A DNA stretch of 64,000 bases from Symsagittifera roscoffensis (Eukaryota; Xenacoelomorpha; Acoela; Convolutidae): contig NC_087062.1 in the NCBI RefSeq assembly GCF_963678635.1, positions 60,307,584 to 60,371,583 of the forward strand, read 5' to 3'. The position numbers and the translations under genes are program-made. Each line of letters opens with the position of its first letter. Position 1 is the first letter of the stretch. The notes below the pieces were generated by a model. That model ran no database searches. It was given only the letters and a program-made list of their open reading frames with translations, and was not told where the DNA came from. Positions 37,501-49,952 of this stretch are shown here, piece after piece.

Positions 37501-40500
37501 ATAAGATTGCAAAGTTTTCATCCCACAATCTAAAATATAAATAAAATAGAATTCCAGCAAACCTCTAATTAATTAACCATATTAATCATATTTCCATTGA
37601 AATAATTCCTTTAATCATTTAAAGTTTCCTCACAACACGCATACTCGTTTTCTATCTCTCAGAATTAACTAGTTAAAACGCAGCCAATCAAATCTTTTGA
37701 AATCATCTCGTTTTTTTATTCAACCGACGTCATTCCAACTTAAACTGGATCTATAACTCTACCTCAAAAACCTCCAGGTCGAAAATACGCACTATCCTTA
37801 TATTTGATAACTTAAAATAATTTCGTATAAAATTTACAACCCTCGTCTATCAATCAAAACAAAAATGAACAATAATGTCTCAAATTGTAAGCCAAACATC
37901 ACCAAAAAAAATCCCCTCTAAACAAAAAATATAATTTGATCACTTAGCCTTAACAGATACTACGTCCAAAATTCGCAAATCTTCCCACAAATAAAAACAA
38001 GAACAAGGAAGCTAATATCTAAACACCCAGATTTTCCTTCACCAAAACTTCTCCATACCCAACACCCTGGTCAAAAATCAATAAAAAGTTCGACCATACT
38101 TGATATAACTCCGAAAATAAATTCAATAAGGCAAATGACTTTTAAAATGCTCCATCCAAACTCAATTATTTCAAACTTACTTTCAAAATATTCTACACAT
38201 TTTTATCTTTGTATTTCTTTCGTAACTGATCTTAAGAATTCTTAATCCTCATTTTTGTAATTTTTAGTACTCGCTTTTGCATTCAATCATCCAAATCATC
38301 TACAATTCTTTCTCCAAATCCTACGATCACCTATTCAGGTACGATACTGAACATCCTTTCTAAAGGTTACGAAGTTTACTACGTAGGAAAAACATTTTTT
38401 TCTTTTCCGATGTTTCTCACCTTTATTGCATCCCTAATTTCAACACTTTATAAATGTATAAAGAAAACAATGATTGCTTTTGTACTAGCAATTGTTTCAA
38501 TCAATATTTTTGCTAAAGAGTATTAATCAGAAACGTAAACTTAAGAAATACAAGTTTAGTACAAAAATACAAAAGACAAAAATAATCAGTAAATTTCAAA
38601 ATGTTTGATCTAACTACGATCAAAGGCCCCCACCTACGATCCCACCCCACGACCCCAAGTAGCAACTACACCTGGTCAAACAAATCGAACCCCTACACTT
38701 TTGAAGAAAGGCACGCATCAATATCAGAACCACTAACACCAGCACATCGTTACGCAGCCTATGCGAACCACAATACAAACAATATAAAATATTTACTACA
38801 ACACAAGACTTTAACAAAACAAAACACTTAAGTCAAAATAAAAATTTATCAACTACCCTTGACAGACAATTTATTCTTGCCCGACGCAATAGAAGTCTTA
38901 CAACACAAAAAGTTCAATTTAAAATACCCTCATCCCCGACATCATCCCCCTAGATCATTCTCCTAGAACAATAAAAAGTACCCTCCATCTTACTTCTCAA
39001 CAAAACACGCCAATTTTCCATCAGATTATTTAGATTCAACAACTACTTCTGAACAAATTCGTAAAAACTCTTTTAATCCCCAGACTTCATCACAAAGACT
39101 CCCACATTGGATAACCCGAACATTTTCACAAGGTTAACCCAACCTTTCAAATCAACCCATAGAAATGTCTCCGGATACCACCTTATCATTGCCATAAACA
39201 CTATCCCTTGCATTAACACCTTCAGTAAAAGGTCAGACACCATCAACTAGATTCCCCGCAAACTTTCCATGTCAACTAAACGACAGATATTGTGAACTAC
39301 AAAGCACAAGTAAACCTTTACGTTTAGACTGGAACTCTTTTGTAGCACCCCTTTCACTTTTTGGACAATACCTCGATAGTCGTTGTCTCCATAGTTGGGC
39401 ACTAACAGACAACAATATAGATACGATACTCATAGAGGTAATCGGGAACAAGATATTCAAATACTTTGACAACATAACCTAACTCTTAAAGTTGAAATGA
39501 CAGTAAAATTAATTACTTAGTACATCACCCATTACCACTGTCACCACCAGACACCACTACTCAATCTTTATTCCCTCCATTCATCACAACTGAACTGATA
39601 AACAAATACGATAGAAACACAAAAAAGACCATAAGCTATATAACTTTTTAAAACCCTTTTTCAGGACTCTCGTACATACATAACTTTTGGTCATTTTATC
39701 AATCAAATCGTTTTCTCTTTTAATAAACCGTGAACCAATAAGTCAGAAAATTCCATCACCCAAACTGGACCAAAAGACCTCCTCGTTAAACAATAACACT
39801 TCACCAATATCTAATTAACCAGGTCACACAATGTGAATCTGGACCACAAGATTTTGGAACAACAATTGTAATCGCCACACTTTAGTCCAAAGCCCGAGCC
39901 ACGATTTAAACAGGTTATAAATTCACAGAAAATTTGCTATGAAAAAAAGTACGTTGTTCACAAGTTTCGAACGACAACAAAAACAACACTTGATCACGAA
40001 TCATTTTACCAAAATAATATCAAACGAACACTACGTCTCGATTCAAGTGATTGAAAAACTAACTAAAACGTCTAAAAAAAAACACAAAAAAGACCAAATT
40101 CGAAAACTAGTAACATTTCAAGTTTTTTCCAGACTCCGCACATCAAGCAAAACCTTAACAACATCAAGGTCAGATTCAAGTAGATGATCAGTTTTCCTAT
40201 CATGATGCACATGGACATTAAACCTACGATATACACAATAAAAAATACACAATACTTCACATTGGAATAAATTACCCATAAAATTGTAAAGCCGACACAA
40301 AAAAAACTATGGGTACCGAGAAATTTTATTTTTTTGGCTGGAAAATCCATCTAGGAGAAGTAAAACTAACAGGAGAGTTAAAATAAACTATACTATATCA
40401 AGGAAATGCTTGCCTTGTAAGAATGGTCAAGGATATTGCGATCCCACCACACGAACACAGGCAACCATAGTTTGGTTCCCTGAAGACATATGTACCACAT

Positions 40501-41680
40501 TTCAAGAAGCTAAAACTCACGCAAGAATAAAAAAAATTCACAAAAAGTTTTTGTTGGAACCCATACTTTTCGATAAAACAAGTCCTGATCGAACAAGATC
40601 AAACCCAAATCAATGAAAGAATATAAACGGCATAGAATATAAAGAAAAAAACAGTTTCAAATTTACCTTGAAACTGAAGTTGCACGTAAATACCCAAAAC
40701 CACTTTTTGAACTCAATATTCAGAAAATTCTTGTCAAATACGAAAAAGGTTTTGACATAAAAACAGTCAAGCTAGCTCTTAATATGGCCAATTGAAACCA
40801 AATTAAAGACGAAAAATCTAACATCCCGGAAATTTTGTTACAAAACAATGGAAACATTGGAGTACAAAATTCTTCAAGAAAACCAGGATAGTACTAGTCC
40901 ACAAGAACTATCACTAAAGAATAACACATTTGTTAGCGCATTTCACTAAGACACTATGAAAGTATGAAACTAGACAACACAAATAGTAGAAATTATAAAG
41001 AATTTTTTCTTTCAGAATTCGAGTCACTACATCATTCATGCAAACTATATTGAACACAAATCCTACAAGCTCTCGTTTTAGCAGTACTCAAAACATCTTA
41101 TTTTTTCAGGCTTTGAAGGACACATTTGTTGGCACTACACTTGCACTAAAAAAATTCACCGCCTTTTGATTTCAAAGAAAAAAGATGCTACCAATGCAAA
41201 CCTCCATTTTCAAAAACAAACTCGTTGAGTAGACGTATTGTCACGCCGCATATATTTTTGGGATACAGCTGCGCCATGTGGATCTGAAAATAGCCATAGT
41301 TTAGTTCAACCTAACCCAAACGAAAATAACTATTTACTTCTCACTCCATACCCTACCATAACCTTTAAAGAAATTCTCACCTGAAAGCATGCGCGCCATC
41401 GCTCAAAACCCAAATATAGATCTACAATCTATAGGCATACACTCCAAATTAGATATAAAATAACATCCAAACACGACAATTTCAAGAACTTGTCAATAGA
41501 ATGGACACAATTCAGAGAAAATCATTTGATCAAAATCTTCGCAAACTTGCTGAAACGGCAGGTTTTTCAGATATCTATAGACAAGACTATAGTGGATATT
41601 TTAAAAACATCAAAGATTATATATATCCAAAGTGAGAAAAATATCACCCGCAAGATATTTACCCAAAATTTTTTTTTTTT
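37501..41680 (+). pseudogene. Retroelement 3' region, possible env-like ORF, decayed
   Basis: G-poor sequence between integrase and the 3' LTR. Short open stretches include 38601-38831 (starts MFDLTTIKGPHLRSHP) and 40410-40616, which reads 'NGQGYCDPTTRTQ' and 'WFPEDICTTF' with several Cys. 41490-41897 is Cys-poor and mixed hydrophobic. Position and cysteine content would suit a remnant envelope-like gene, as some Ty3/gypsy elements carry, but I see no clear signal peptide, fusion peptide or membrane anchor. The function is inferred from position only. Confidence 0.35.
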
Positions 41681-44600
41681 AGGGTTTCTAGGAAGGCCCT
41701 ATTATATCTTAGAAAGATTGACTACATTATATGGAACGCTTAATTTTATAGGATTTCTTTTCTCATTACTTAAAGGAATCAATAACACATGCGCAAAACA
41801 CACAAAATTCAATAGACAACCTAGTGAAGCAAGAATTTTTTGCACAGGATATTTTGGAATTTTTTCCACCTCCATTAACAAAATTCACCTCTATTAACAA
41901 AATTCTCCTCTATTAACAAAATTCTCCATAATACACCTACAGCATCTTCACATTCACACTGTTTACAAAACAGTCGCCCTCTATCAACAGTGCCACAAAA
42001 TTATTGAAATACACTTTCTACCACCAAACGGAAATTACATAACAGTAACTTACAACGTAGCCCTTTATCTTATATAACACTCCAGTTAACTCACCATCGA
42101 TGACACATACGAACAATTTGTAGATTAACCACACATTTTAAATCTTCAAAGCAATCGTCTTTATAACCCACAATGAGCCGCCAAATTGGATCACTCAACC
42201 GTTTCTGTTCCTATCCATCTAAACACCAACTCCACAATTCACTAATTAAAAATTCAGAAATGACCTCTTCCTCTCTTTACAGTTTTTCTTCTAACTCACC
42301 ACGTATTGACTCTGATGACTCAAACCAAACTATTTTTAACTCTTTCTACTTTTATTAAATCAGAAGTCGATAAACCTGATGAATTCCTAGACTCCGAAAC
42401 CAGTCCCACTATTTTTTCTCAACCAGTTTTTCAACCCATAACTCCCACCACCCCTGTTGAAAACTCTATCTCCACCTCCTTGCTCACTGACATTACCCCT
42501 ATCCTTTCCCCTCTTTCAAGTAATGCACCAAGTAACGCCCCATCAAAGATGACCAGCTAGAGCTTGATTTAGACAATTTTATTATTCATTAACAACAGAT
42601 TCACAACATCACTAACTCATTGACTATTCATCAGCTAACCCACTGCGCTTCAACATCCGAACCCTCCATCCCATCTGTTCATGTTGCCCCTACGCGCGCA
42701 CAAAAAATTTTATGAAACGAAAGCACACAAATGCAACATCACAATTCCTTATTAACCGTCCATCATCAGCTCGACTCCTCTACCATCACCCCAATCACGT
42801 TAACACACCCGCATTTTCAATTGAAAACTTTCCCTTCTTCTCTCAATATACCTACTACAACGGAGAAAACCAAGCCTAACAAGCCATATATGTAAATGAA
42901 CACTCCCTACTCCCCACCCTTTTCTGGATCTCCTATTAAAATTTCACTAATCCATTAAAACCAACCATAAAAAACACCGAAGAAGATGAGCTTTGTGATT
43001 CATTTATTCGACAAATAACTAACGCAGCTCACCTAAACCAATTCACCATCGTAGTCGTAAATCAAACATTTCAACAATACATTGAACAAAAAGCTAATCG
43101 ATTAACCAATAAGATCACACTGTCATCCGAGATATAGAAGATTCACTATATGACACTGACCCTAACATCAATTCACGATAAATTGAAAATTATTTATCAA
43201 ATCAGACTATACTTTCCACCTCGATAACACTAATAAAAAAATTCGATCACATCATTGACCACGCTTTAAGGAATAATAAAGCTTATGAACCATTTTTCAG
43301 TAATTTTGATCACTTTTCCCTAACAATTAATTTTCTAACACCCTAAGAAAGATATATTAACTGTTCTCATGAAGTTATGTTAAAGATTAAACTAACACAC
43401 ACTTACACTGATTATAAATTCATCCAAAGATATTATCTTCACAGTTCACGATTTCAAAATCCCCATCATCGTTTCATGATTTTTAATTCTAATTATACAT
43501 CACCTTACTTCCCAAATTTCAAATATTGTATAAAGTCCACTAACCTACGCTGCATCCTCCGTAACTATGACCCTGTAAGACAAATATACATCTTTTGCCC
43601 ACTTACTAACAACTTCCCACTCTAAGACTCCCGCACCATCATCATCCAGCATGAGTAGATACAACCCATCAAAATTGCACTATTAGAAAAATCCATAATT
43701 TTAAATTTAACCAGGTTGACGCTCTACCCAACAAAATTGACACGTCATTGTATAAATTCTTCAAACTTGACTATATCACGATACCCGAAATCCACTTCTG
43801 ACACAAGAGCAACTGTACTACTTCTCTCTCTACGAAGACAATTATTTTTTTTTAGGGTTTCTAGGAAGGCCCTATTATATCTTAGAAAGATTGACTACAT
43901 TATATGGAACGCCTAATTTTATAGGATTTCTTTTCTCATTACTTAAAGGAATCAATAACACATGCGCAAAACACACAAAATTCAATAGACAACCTAGTGA
44001 AGCAAGAATTTTTTGCACAGGATATTTTGGAATTTTTTCCACCTCTATTAACAAAATTCTCCATGATGCACAATTTAGCGAATACCATAGAAAACTATTT
44101 ACAAAATCGATTAAATAGGATACTCTACACAAAAATACGATTAATACACCTACAGCATCTTCACATTCACACTGTTTACAAAACAGTCGCCCTCTATCAA
44201 CAGTCCCACAAAATTATTGAAATACACTTTCTACCACCAAACGGAAATTACATAACAGTAACTTACAACGTAGCCCTTTATCTTATATAACACTCCAGTT
44301 AACTCACTATCGATGACACATACGAACAATTTGTAGATTAACCACACATTTTAAGTCTTCAAAGCAATCGTCTTTATAACCCACAATGAGCCGCCAAATT
44401 GGATCACTCAACCGTTTCTTTTCCTATCCATCTAAACACCAACTCCACAATTCTCTAATCAAAATTTCAGAAATGACCTCTTCCTCTCTTTACAGTTTTT
44501 CTTTAAAGATTAAACTAACACACACTTACACTGATTATAAATTCATCCAACGACATTATCTTCACAGTTCATGATTTCAAAATCCCCATCATCGTTTCAT

Positions 44601-44966
44601 AATTTTTAATTCTAATTATACATCACCTTACTTCCCAAATTTCAAATATTGTATAAAGTCCACTAACCTACACTGCATCCTCCGTAACTATGACCCTGTA
44701 AGACAAATATACATCTTTTGCCCTCTTACTAACAACTTCCCACTCTAAGACTCCCGCACCATCATCATCCAGCATGAGTAGATACAACCCATCAAAATTG
44801 CACTATTAGAAAAATCCATAATTTTAAATTTAACCAGGTTGACGCTCTACCCAACAAAATCGACACGTCATTGTATAAATTCTGCAAACTTGACTATATC
44901 ACGATACCCGAAATCCACTTCTGACACAAGAGCAACTGTACTACTTCTCTCTCTACGAAGACAATT
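41681..44966 (+). repeat. Partial duplication P-Q-R-P-R in the retroelement 3' region
   Basis: P occurs at 41681-42290 and 43854-44503 (starting 'agggtttctaggaaggccct'); R occurs at 43382-43844 and 44504-44966. In the second copy the 1.09-kb Q segment (42291-43381) is missing and P joins R at 'cttt/aaag'. Copy 1 of P contains three near-tandem units of 'tctattaacaaaattctcc' (about 41868-41926). A direct duplication of P-Q-R followed by loss of Q explains the layout. Confidence 0.85.
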
Positions 44967-45113
44967 ACTCCACAACGCGAGCAACTGTTACTTTCTCTTC
45001 CTTCACGCAACCACTGCTTCAAAAGAATCTATTCCAAGAATCAAAAATCTCTTCCATCCATCCTTCTCAAGAACAAACTTAAAACTTAAAAAACTCTCTA
45101 AACCACGAATGGG

Positions 45114-45344
45114 TGGAACCAGTTCAAAACAAGTATTTGTTTTGTCCTATTATATTTCTTGATAAACTATTTCTGTAAAGTACTTATAACTGATGAATTA
45201 TAAGAGTAAGATTAAGATCGGTATTTGACTAAGATTTGCACGAATCAATCCGGCCGAAAATAAGATAGATATAAGTGACGAACAGACGGTGTACCTTATC
45301 TGAAATTACTCTATGAATGAGCCACCCTGGAGTTAAACTCATCA
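45114..45344 (+). repeat. 3' LTR, internally deleted
   Basis: Begins tggaaccagttcaaa after a purine-rich 'cgaatggg' (candidate polypurine tract) and ends ...gttaaactcatca. About 165 bp of the 5' LTR, between 'agaactaacc...' and '...gattaag', are missing. Divergence from the 5' LTR is clear, so the insertion is old. Confidence 0.72.
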
Positions 45345-46213
45345 ATTTTTTGTTTGTTTAGGACTCTTAAAAGTCAAAATCTGCTTTGAAAAGTTCAGCT
45401 ATTAAAGTCTCAAATTTTGAGGATTTTCACCATTTCCGTTCAAGTCAGTAAGTTTTTGACGGACTAAAAAATATCCTAATTAGCGCGAAGTTCTGTCAAC
45501 CCATGGCTTCAATCAAATCAAATGATTGGTCAGTGATAGCTTCAAAAACGATTTGATGTGCGTTTAAGAAGTGTTATCATTGGAGTCCAGGCACCCATTA
45601 GGTTATAAATTTTTAAAATCGAACACTTTTGCTGATATGGTTTTTTGTCTCCCAATCGAAAGTTTAAAATTGCTTCTGAAAGTTCCGTTGATATACACAA
45701 AAGCGAGTTTATTGACACGATAATTATACAAACGATTTTGTCGGTTGCTGTGGATCAGATGAAAAATGCTCCAACCTTTATTCGACTCTGCTGAAAAAGT
45801 GGGTACTTGTAACACAAGAATCTCAATTTATCTTCTGCGGTTATCTTATTTAAAAAGATATATGTATCAATATTTGAGCTTGAAGAACATAAATCAAAAT
45901 CAATGATAATCTTTTCAAGGATTTTTTACACCGCTGAATACTAGTATCAAGATTTTCACATACTAGTATTTACCAGTATTGATACTAGTAGAAATTTTTG
46001 ACGGCATGTGCCAGTACTAGGCCAACACTTTTGTATCAGTTCTGTTTACTTTAAGTAGCTTTTGGGTGTAGCTTCATTCTCGCAAAAATGCCCACCTGGT
46101 ATATTTCGACTTTCGAATACAAGACAAAAACCAGATCAGCAAAAGTCTTTGATTTAAAGATTTTTTAACCACATGGGATTACTTTTTCTTTTAGAAGAAA
46201 AAGTAATCGAACA
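45345..46213. other. No gene recognised; two perfect inverted repeats
   Basis: tactagtatcaa (45939-45950) pairs with ttgatactagta (45979-45990). gattactttttct (46177-46189) pairs with agaaaaagtaatc (46196-46208) across a 6-base loop. The second abuts the left end of the next inverted-repeat element. Confidence 0.55.
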
Positions 46214-47080
46214 ACACCGTATTGACAAAAATGCTGGTCATTTAATTTTCATATACGGAAAGACGCGAGTCATACAGTTTTAATGCAAATCCATTAGTTC
46301 AGAAAATTGCATGAAAGGTCTATGATTAGTGATGTTTCATATATGGAAATCGTATGACTAGCAATTTACCATAAACACAAATTTGATTTTGTGAAACTTA
46401 AGTTCTCAAAGTTTTTAGGTGGTGTTCGTAACCGAACACAAGTGACGAAGACCTTGGTTGCTCAAAAATAGAGTAATGTTTTAATGCTCCGGAAACAACC
46501 TGAGTCCTCTTAGATTTGTCTTACACAAAAAATATAATGAAAGTATCAAATTTTAAGTTTTGGCAAACATTTTTAAAGATGATTTTATTTAAATTTGAGT
46601 TTTTATTTTAATCATGCCTTGATCAAGGCATATAAAAAATATGCCATACAAAATTTTACGGGTTTTTGAAAAAAATATATCCAGAGAGATGGAAAATGAC
46701 AAAACTATGTGCATTCAGGACTACGTTATGCATAAAAACTAATAGTTTTTGCATGCAAATTTTTTTCTGTAAAACGCTTGTTTAGTACAAAATTTGTTTT
46801 GCAAAAAAAAATAAACTTGGGCAATTTTGAAATTACTTTTAAAAACTTCCTGCTGTCGCCACCGAAAAAAATATTAGTCATAAAATGTCCATATATGGAG
46901 TTTGTATGATAAACATTTTATGAGAAATTTTTTTTTATGTATGACGATACACCGACTTATATGCCAGAACAAGAAAACAAGCAAAGTTTATGAAATTTGT
47001 ATGAGTAGTATTTTCTCCTAGACTTAGTTTATGGAATTCTATGGTTAGCATTTTCGGTCTCTGAGGGTCAACCCGGGCGG
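46214..47080. mobile_element. TA-type inverted-repeat element, family 1 copy 2
   Basis: The left end is 'caccgtattgacaaaaatgc' (about 46215) and the right end '...gggtcaacccgggcggg' (about 47065-47081). Both match the termini of the element at 10489-11262. It has the same internal 'catatatggaaatcgtatgac' subrepeats (about 46338 and 46890). It is diverged and has no coding capacity. Exact borders are uncertain by a few bases. Confidence 0.65.
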
Positions 47081-47134
47081 GCAAACACAATTCAATCGGC
47101 TCATTGATACAATTAACAAAGTATACAGACAAAA

Positions 47135-47600
47135 GCAAACAATACTTCTCGTATCAGGGCAAAGCCCTGAATGTTCCGACTGCCTTTTAAGGTCTATGGA
47201 GCAGTAATAACGAGAACAATTTAAATATTTTAAAGTAAAATTAAATAAGATTAATTAATTAATTATAATAAAATTTTAAAAAATTATTTTTAATTTGAGA
47301 TTTTTAATTCAATTATGGCAAATACGCTTCCTTCAACCAATTTGAAACGATTTCTAGGACGGATCAAATCTCCGCTTACACGTTGATAGCGCGAAATATA
47401 TCGCGCGTTAATTGCCCGTAGTTGGCCAAAACGGCAATCCTTGAAACCCTATAACTTTCCGAAGAAAAATCACAGGTAAGTTAACTTTTCAAGTTCCGTC
47501 AAAAATGGCTAGTTAGAAGTCAAACACTTGTCTGAAGAAAAAACCTACCCCGAGGACAAATATTCCGTTACTTTCATTACGAAAGTAGGAACAACAAGCA
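47135..47600. repeat. Dispersed Y-block relative with conserved core
   Basis: 'tcagggcaaagccctgaatg', 'ctccgcttacacgttgatag' and 'cgcgaaatatatcgcgcgtt' follow in the same order as in the Y blocks at 12-19 kb. 'taccccgaggacaaatattccg' follows as well. A separate copy, not part of the array. Confidence 0.75.
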
Positions 47601-48270
47601 CTGGGCTCCGTTCTAAATCTGCATGAGAGTACAAATAGTGAACATAGTGTCAATTACATAAGAATCAGGAGAAAAAAAGAGATAGAGACGAATGTTCTAT
47701 TGCGATCAGTCGAAGTATATTGTGTCTGCATGTGAAAAATTCTTTGTTAATTTTCCATTCGAAAACTTTTTCGATATGGCACTCGAAAAATGCATGAGCA
47801 ACATAAACCTCAAAACAATGCTCAACACTATGCAAACGTCGACAAATTAGCTGTTAGTTTAATTCGTTGTAAAGTCAAAGGCAAGTGATTATTATAAAAA
47901 GATGGCTCGGATGCATGTCTTGCTGTCATCTTGGCTAATTGTCAGATGAAAGGTTACAAAGCAACTTTGACGGATTTCAATGCAGCAATTGAAGTTTTCA
48001 ATGCAACGAAAGAGTAAAAAGACATATGTCCAGATTGTTAAAAAAAGTAACGTTTTACGACAAAAATAGTTGAAAATGAAAACTGCTACAACTGGTTGCT
48101 TCCGTGGAAATATGCCAAACATCCAGATGATGAGTGCAGAAACATTCAGGCATATCTGAATTTGTACCTCATTCATCCAATTGAAACATACTGAGCAATC
48201 TATACATGATAGAAACTCTTCTCTTCTTGAGGGATGTGAATGATATCGTGGAAGCAAAAAAAAACGACTA
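47601..48270. other. No gene recognised; possible decayed coding strip
   Basis: On the plus strand 47900-48190 reads as broken protein-like sequence ('ACLAVILANCQMKGYKATL' and 'AKHPDDECRNIQAYLNLYL') with several stops. I do not recognise a family. Confidence 0.3.
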
Positions 48271-48277
48271 GGCCAGT

Positions 48278-49291
48278 ACTCAGTAAAAAGAGAAAATAAT
48301 CGATTATTTTATAATTACAATCGTACTTTTAGCAAAATTATAATTAATTATAAGCGCCAATTTAAGATACTTAAGCAATTTGAAATCCATTATAATGATA
48401 ACATTTTAGTGACATTTTAATAAGTTATAATCAACTATAATTGATTATAGTTTTTACGAAAATCTCTTATAATCTATTATAATAGATTATAATCTCTTTT
48501 TCTATCAAAATATTATCTCACAAAAAAAATCAATTATAATGGATTCTAATTTAGCTATTCTGCATGAAATCAAAGTAAAAATCAAATTTAATCTAAGTTT
48601 AAGCTATAAGCAGAGGCGGATCTAGGACTTTCTCGGGGAAGAGGGGCGGATTTTCCAAAAAAATTTCGAAACTTTTGTCGACATTTTTTTTGGTTGACCA
48701 AATTGATTTTATGAGCACTCCTAACTCACTATAAAGACCCCATTTTGATCAAATTTTCTGCGCCGCAGGCAAAATTATGAAAGAACAGGTCAAAGAAGGC
48801 GTTTTTAGACAATTTTTGATAAATTTTGATCTAAAATTTTTTTGGCGCGCTCTCCCCCCTCAAAATTAGTATATATATATATATTGGCGCTAAAGGCGCC
48901 TTTAGAAAGTTCTTAGGCTCCGTCACCAAAAATGGATATCTCAAGATAGTTCAAAGAGGAAACCCCAGCTCCCACCCCTAAAACCGCCCCTGGCTGTAAG
49001 AACAAAATTATAGTTTCTTTTAGTTCGATAACCAAAAGAAAACAAAACACAACAAAAACATAACGAAATGAAGCGATGACACCGTTTTTGAATAAAAATG
49101 AATTATAATCCATTATAATGGATTATAATTCAATAAAATTTGAGAATAATGATTATAATGATTTTTATTGTTTGGAAAAATAGTGACATTATAATCCATT
49201 TTTAATTGATTATAATCAATTTTTTTTTGAAATTTATGGAGACTGCCAACAAAAAAACATCATAATCTATGATTTTCTCTTTTTACTGAGT
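48278..49291. mobile_element. Inverted-repeat element (family 3) interrupted by a hAT-like MITE
   Basis: The 20-bp ends actcagtaaaaagagaaaat (48278-48297) and attttctctttttactgagt (49272-49291) are perfect inverted repeats. The interior is built from 'attataatccattataat'-type palindromic units on both sides of the inserted element at 48611-48992. Without the insert and its target copy the element is about 624 bp. No transposase is seen, and the target duplication is not clear. Confidence 0.75.
48611..48992. mobile_element. hAT-like MITE (family 2), copy 3, nested
   Basis: The ends 'cagaggcggatctagg' and (mirrored) 'caggggcggttttagg' are the best-preserved termini of the family. The 8-bp flanks gctataag (48603-48610) and gctgtaag (48993-49000) agree at 7 of 8. 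The start CAG.GGCGGAT and 8-bp duplication are typical of hAT superfamily elements. It lies inside the family-3 element, so it is the younger of the two. Confidence 0.87.
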
Positions 49292-49339
49292 GCGGGAGCT
49301 ATCAATTTACATCTTAAATTTTCACAAAGCTATCCTGAC

Positions 49340-49425
49340 AAAAATAGATAGCGTGACGAACAGACGGTGTGCCCTTATCCGACTTTTCTCTTTGAGAAGT
49401 CCACGCCGGACCTAATAAATTTAAC
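49340..49425 (+). repeat. LTR fragment related to the 31-45 kb element
   Basis: 'agatagcgtgacgaacagac' and 'ggtgtgcccttatcc' match the 3' half of the LTR at 31309-31345. The flanks do not match, so this is probably a remnant or solo LTR of a related element. Confidence 0.6.
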
Positions 49426-49659
49426 GGATGTACTTTGATCTAAAGAGAAAAAAAAGGTGAAAGTTTGTGCATAACGTCAGACATTTATGTGAACAAATTT
49501 TTTCTTCTTACTTTATTGTGAAACTTGACGCATTTTGCCATGTTAAGAGGGAACAAACTATATAAACTGTAAGAACGAATTGTATGTGAACAAAAAAAAT
49601 CATAACATTTTTAGCAAGCGTGATCAAATCGGAATATAGACTTTTTTCGAGTTATTAAC

Positions 49660-49722
49660 TTAGTCGGGAGGAAGGTGACGATTACATCTGGGACGCCAAA
49701 AGGTCCTGGGTTCAAAACAATT
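49660..49722 (+). other. tRNA-like fragment
   Basis: 'tagtcgggaggaag' followed 40 bases later by 'aggtcctgggttcaaaac' resembles the D and T arms of a tRNA, with a near-consensus B box. The acceptor stem and anticodon arm are not convincing. It is possibly a SINE head. Confidence 0.35.
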
Positions 49723-49952
49723 TTTTTTATTTCAAACGGGAAATAGTCTAATAGTCCGTTTCAAAAAAATATGTCCTCCTATTGTTTTTTGCTTCTCTTT
49801 TTGTCGGCTTATTTGCGTTAATGTAGAATTTTTTCCTTTTAATTTTCTGTTTCTGACTTATATATACTTCTTTTTAGTCTTAAATTATTTGGAACTTTCT
49901 GTTTGCTTTTTTTAGGCTCAAATTTTTGAGCAATTAAAGTTTTTGAGAGTCT

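Larger units (their letters stand above)
30990..45344 (+). mobile_element. Decayed Ty3/gypsy-like LTR retroelement, about 14.4 kb
   Basis: Two related LTRs bound the element: 30990-31381 and 45114-45344. Inside, in order, are a candidate primer-binding site, a long leader, a gag-protease segment present twice in tandem, integrase, and a long 3' region with partly open frames where an env-like gene would lie. Reverse transcriptase and RNase H are not found between protease and integrase. All genes are broken. The plus strand is strikingly poor in G from about 31.4 to 45.1 kb. The long, rearranged internal region suggests internal duplications and deletions, and possibly more than one element nested. 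Confidence 0.75.
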
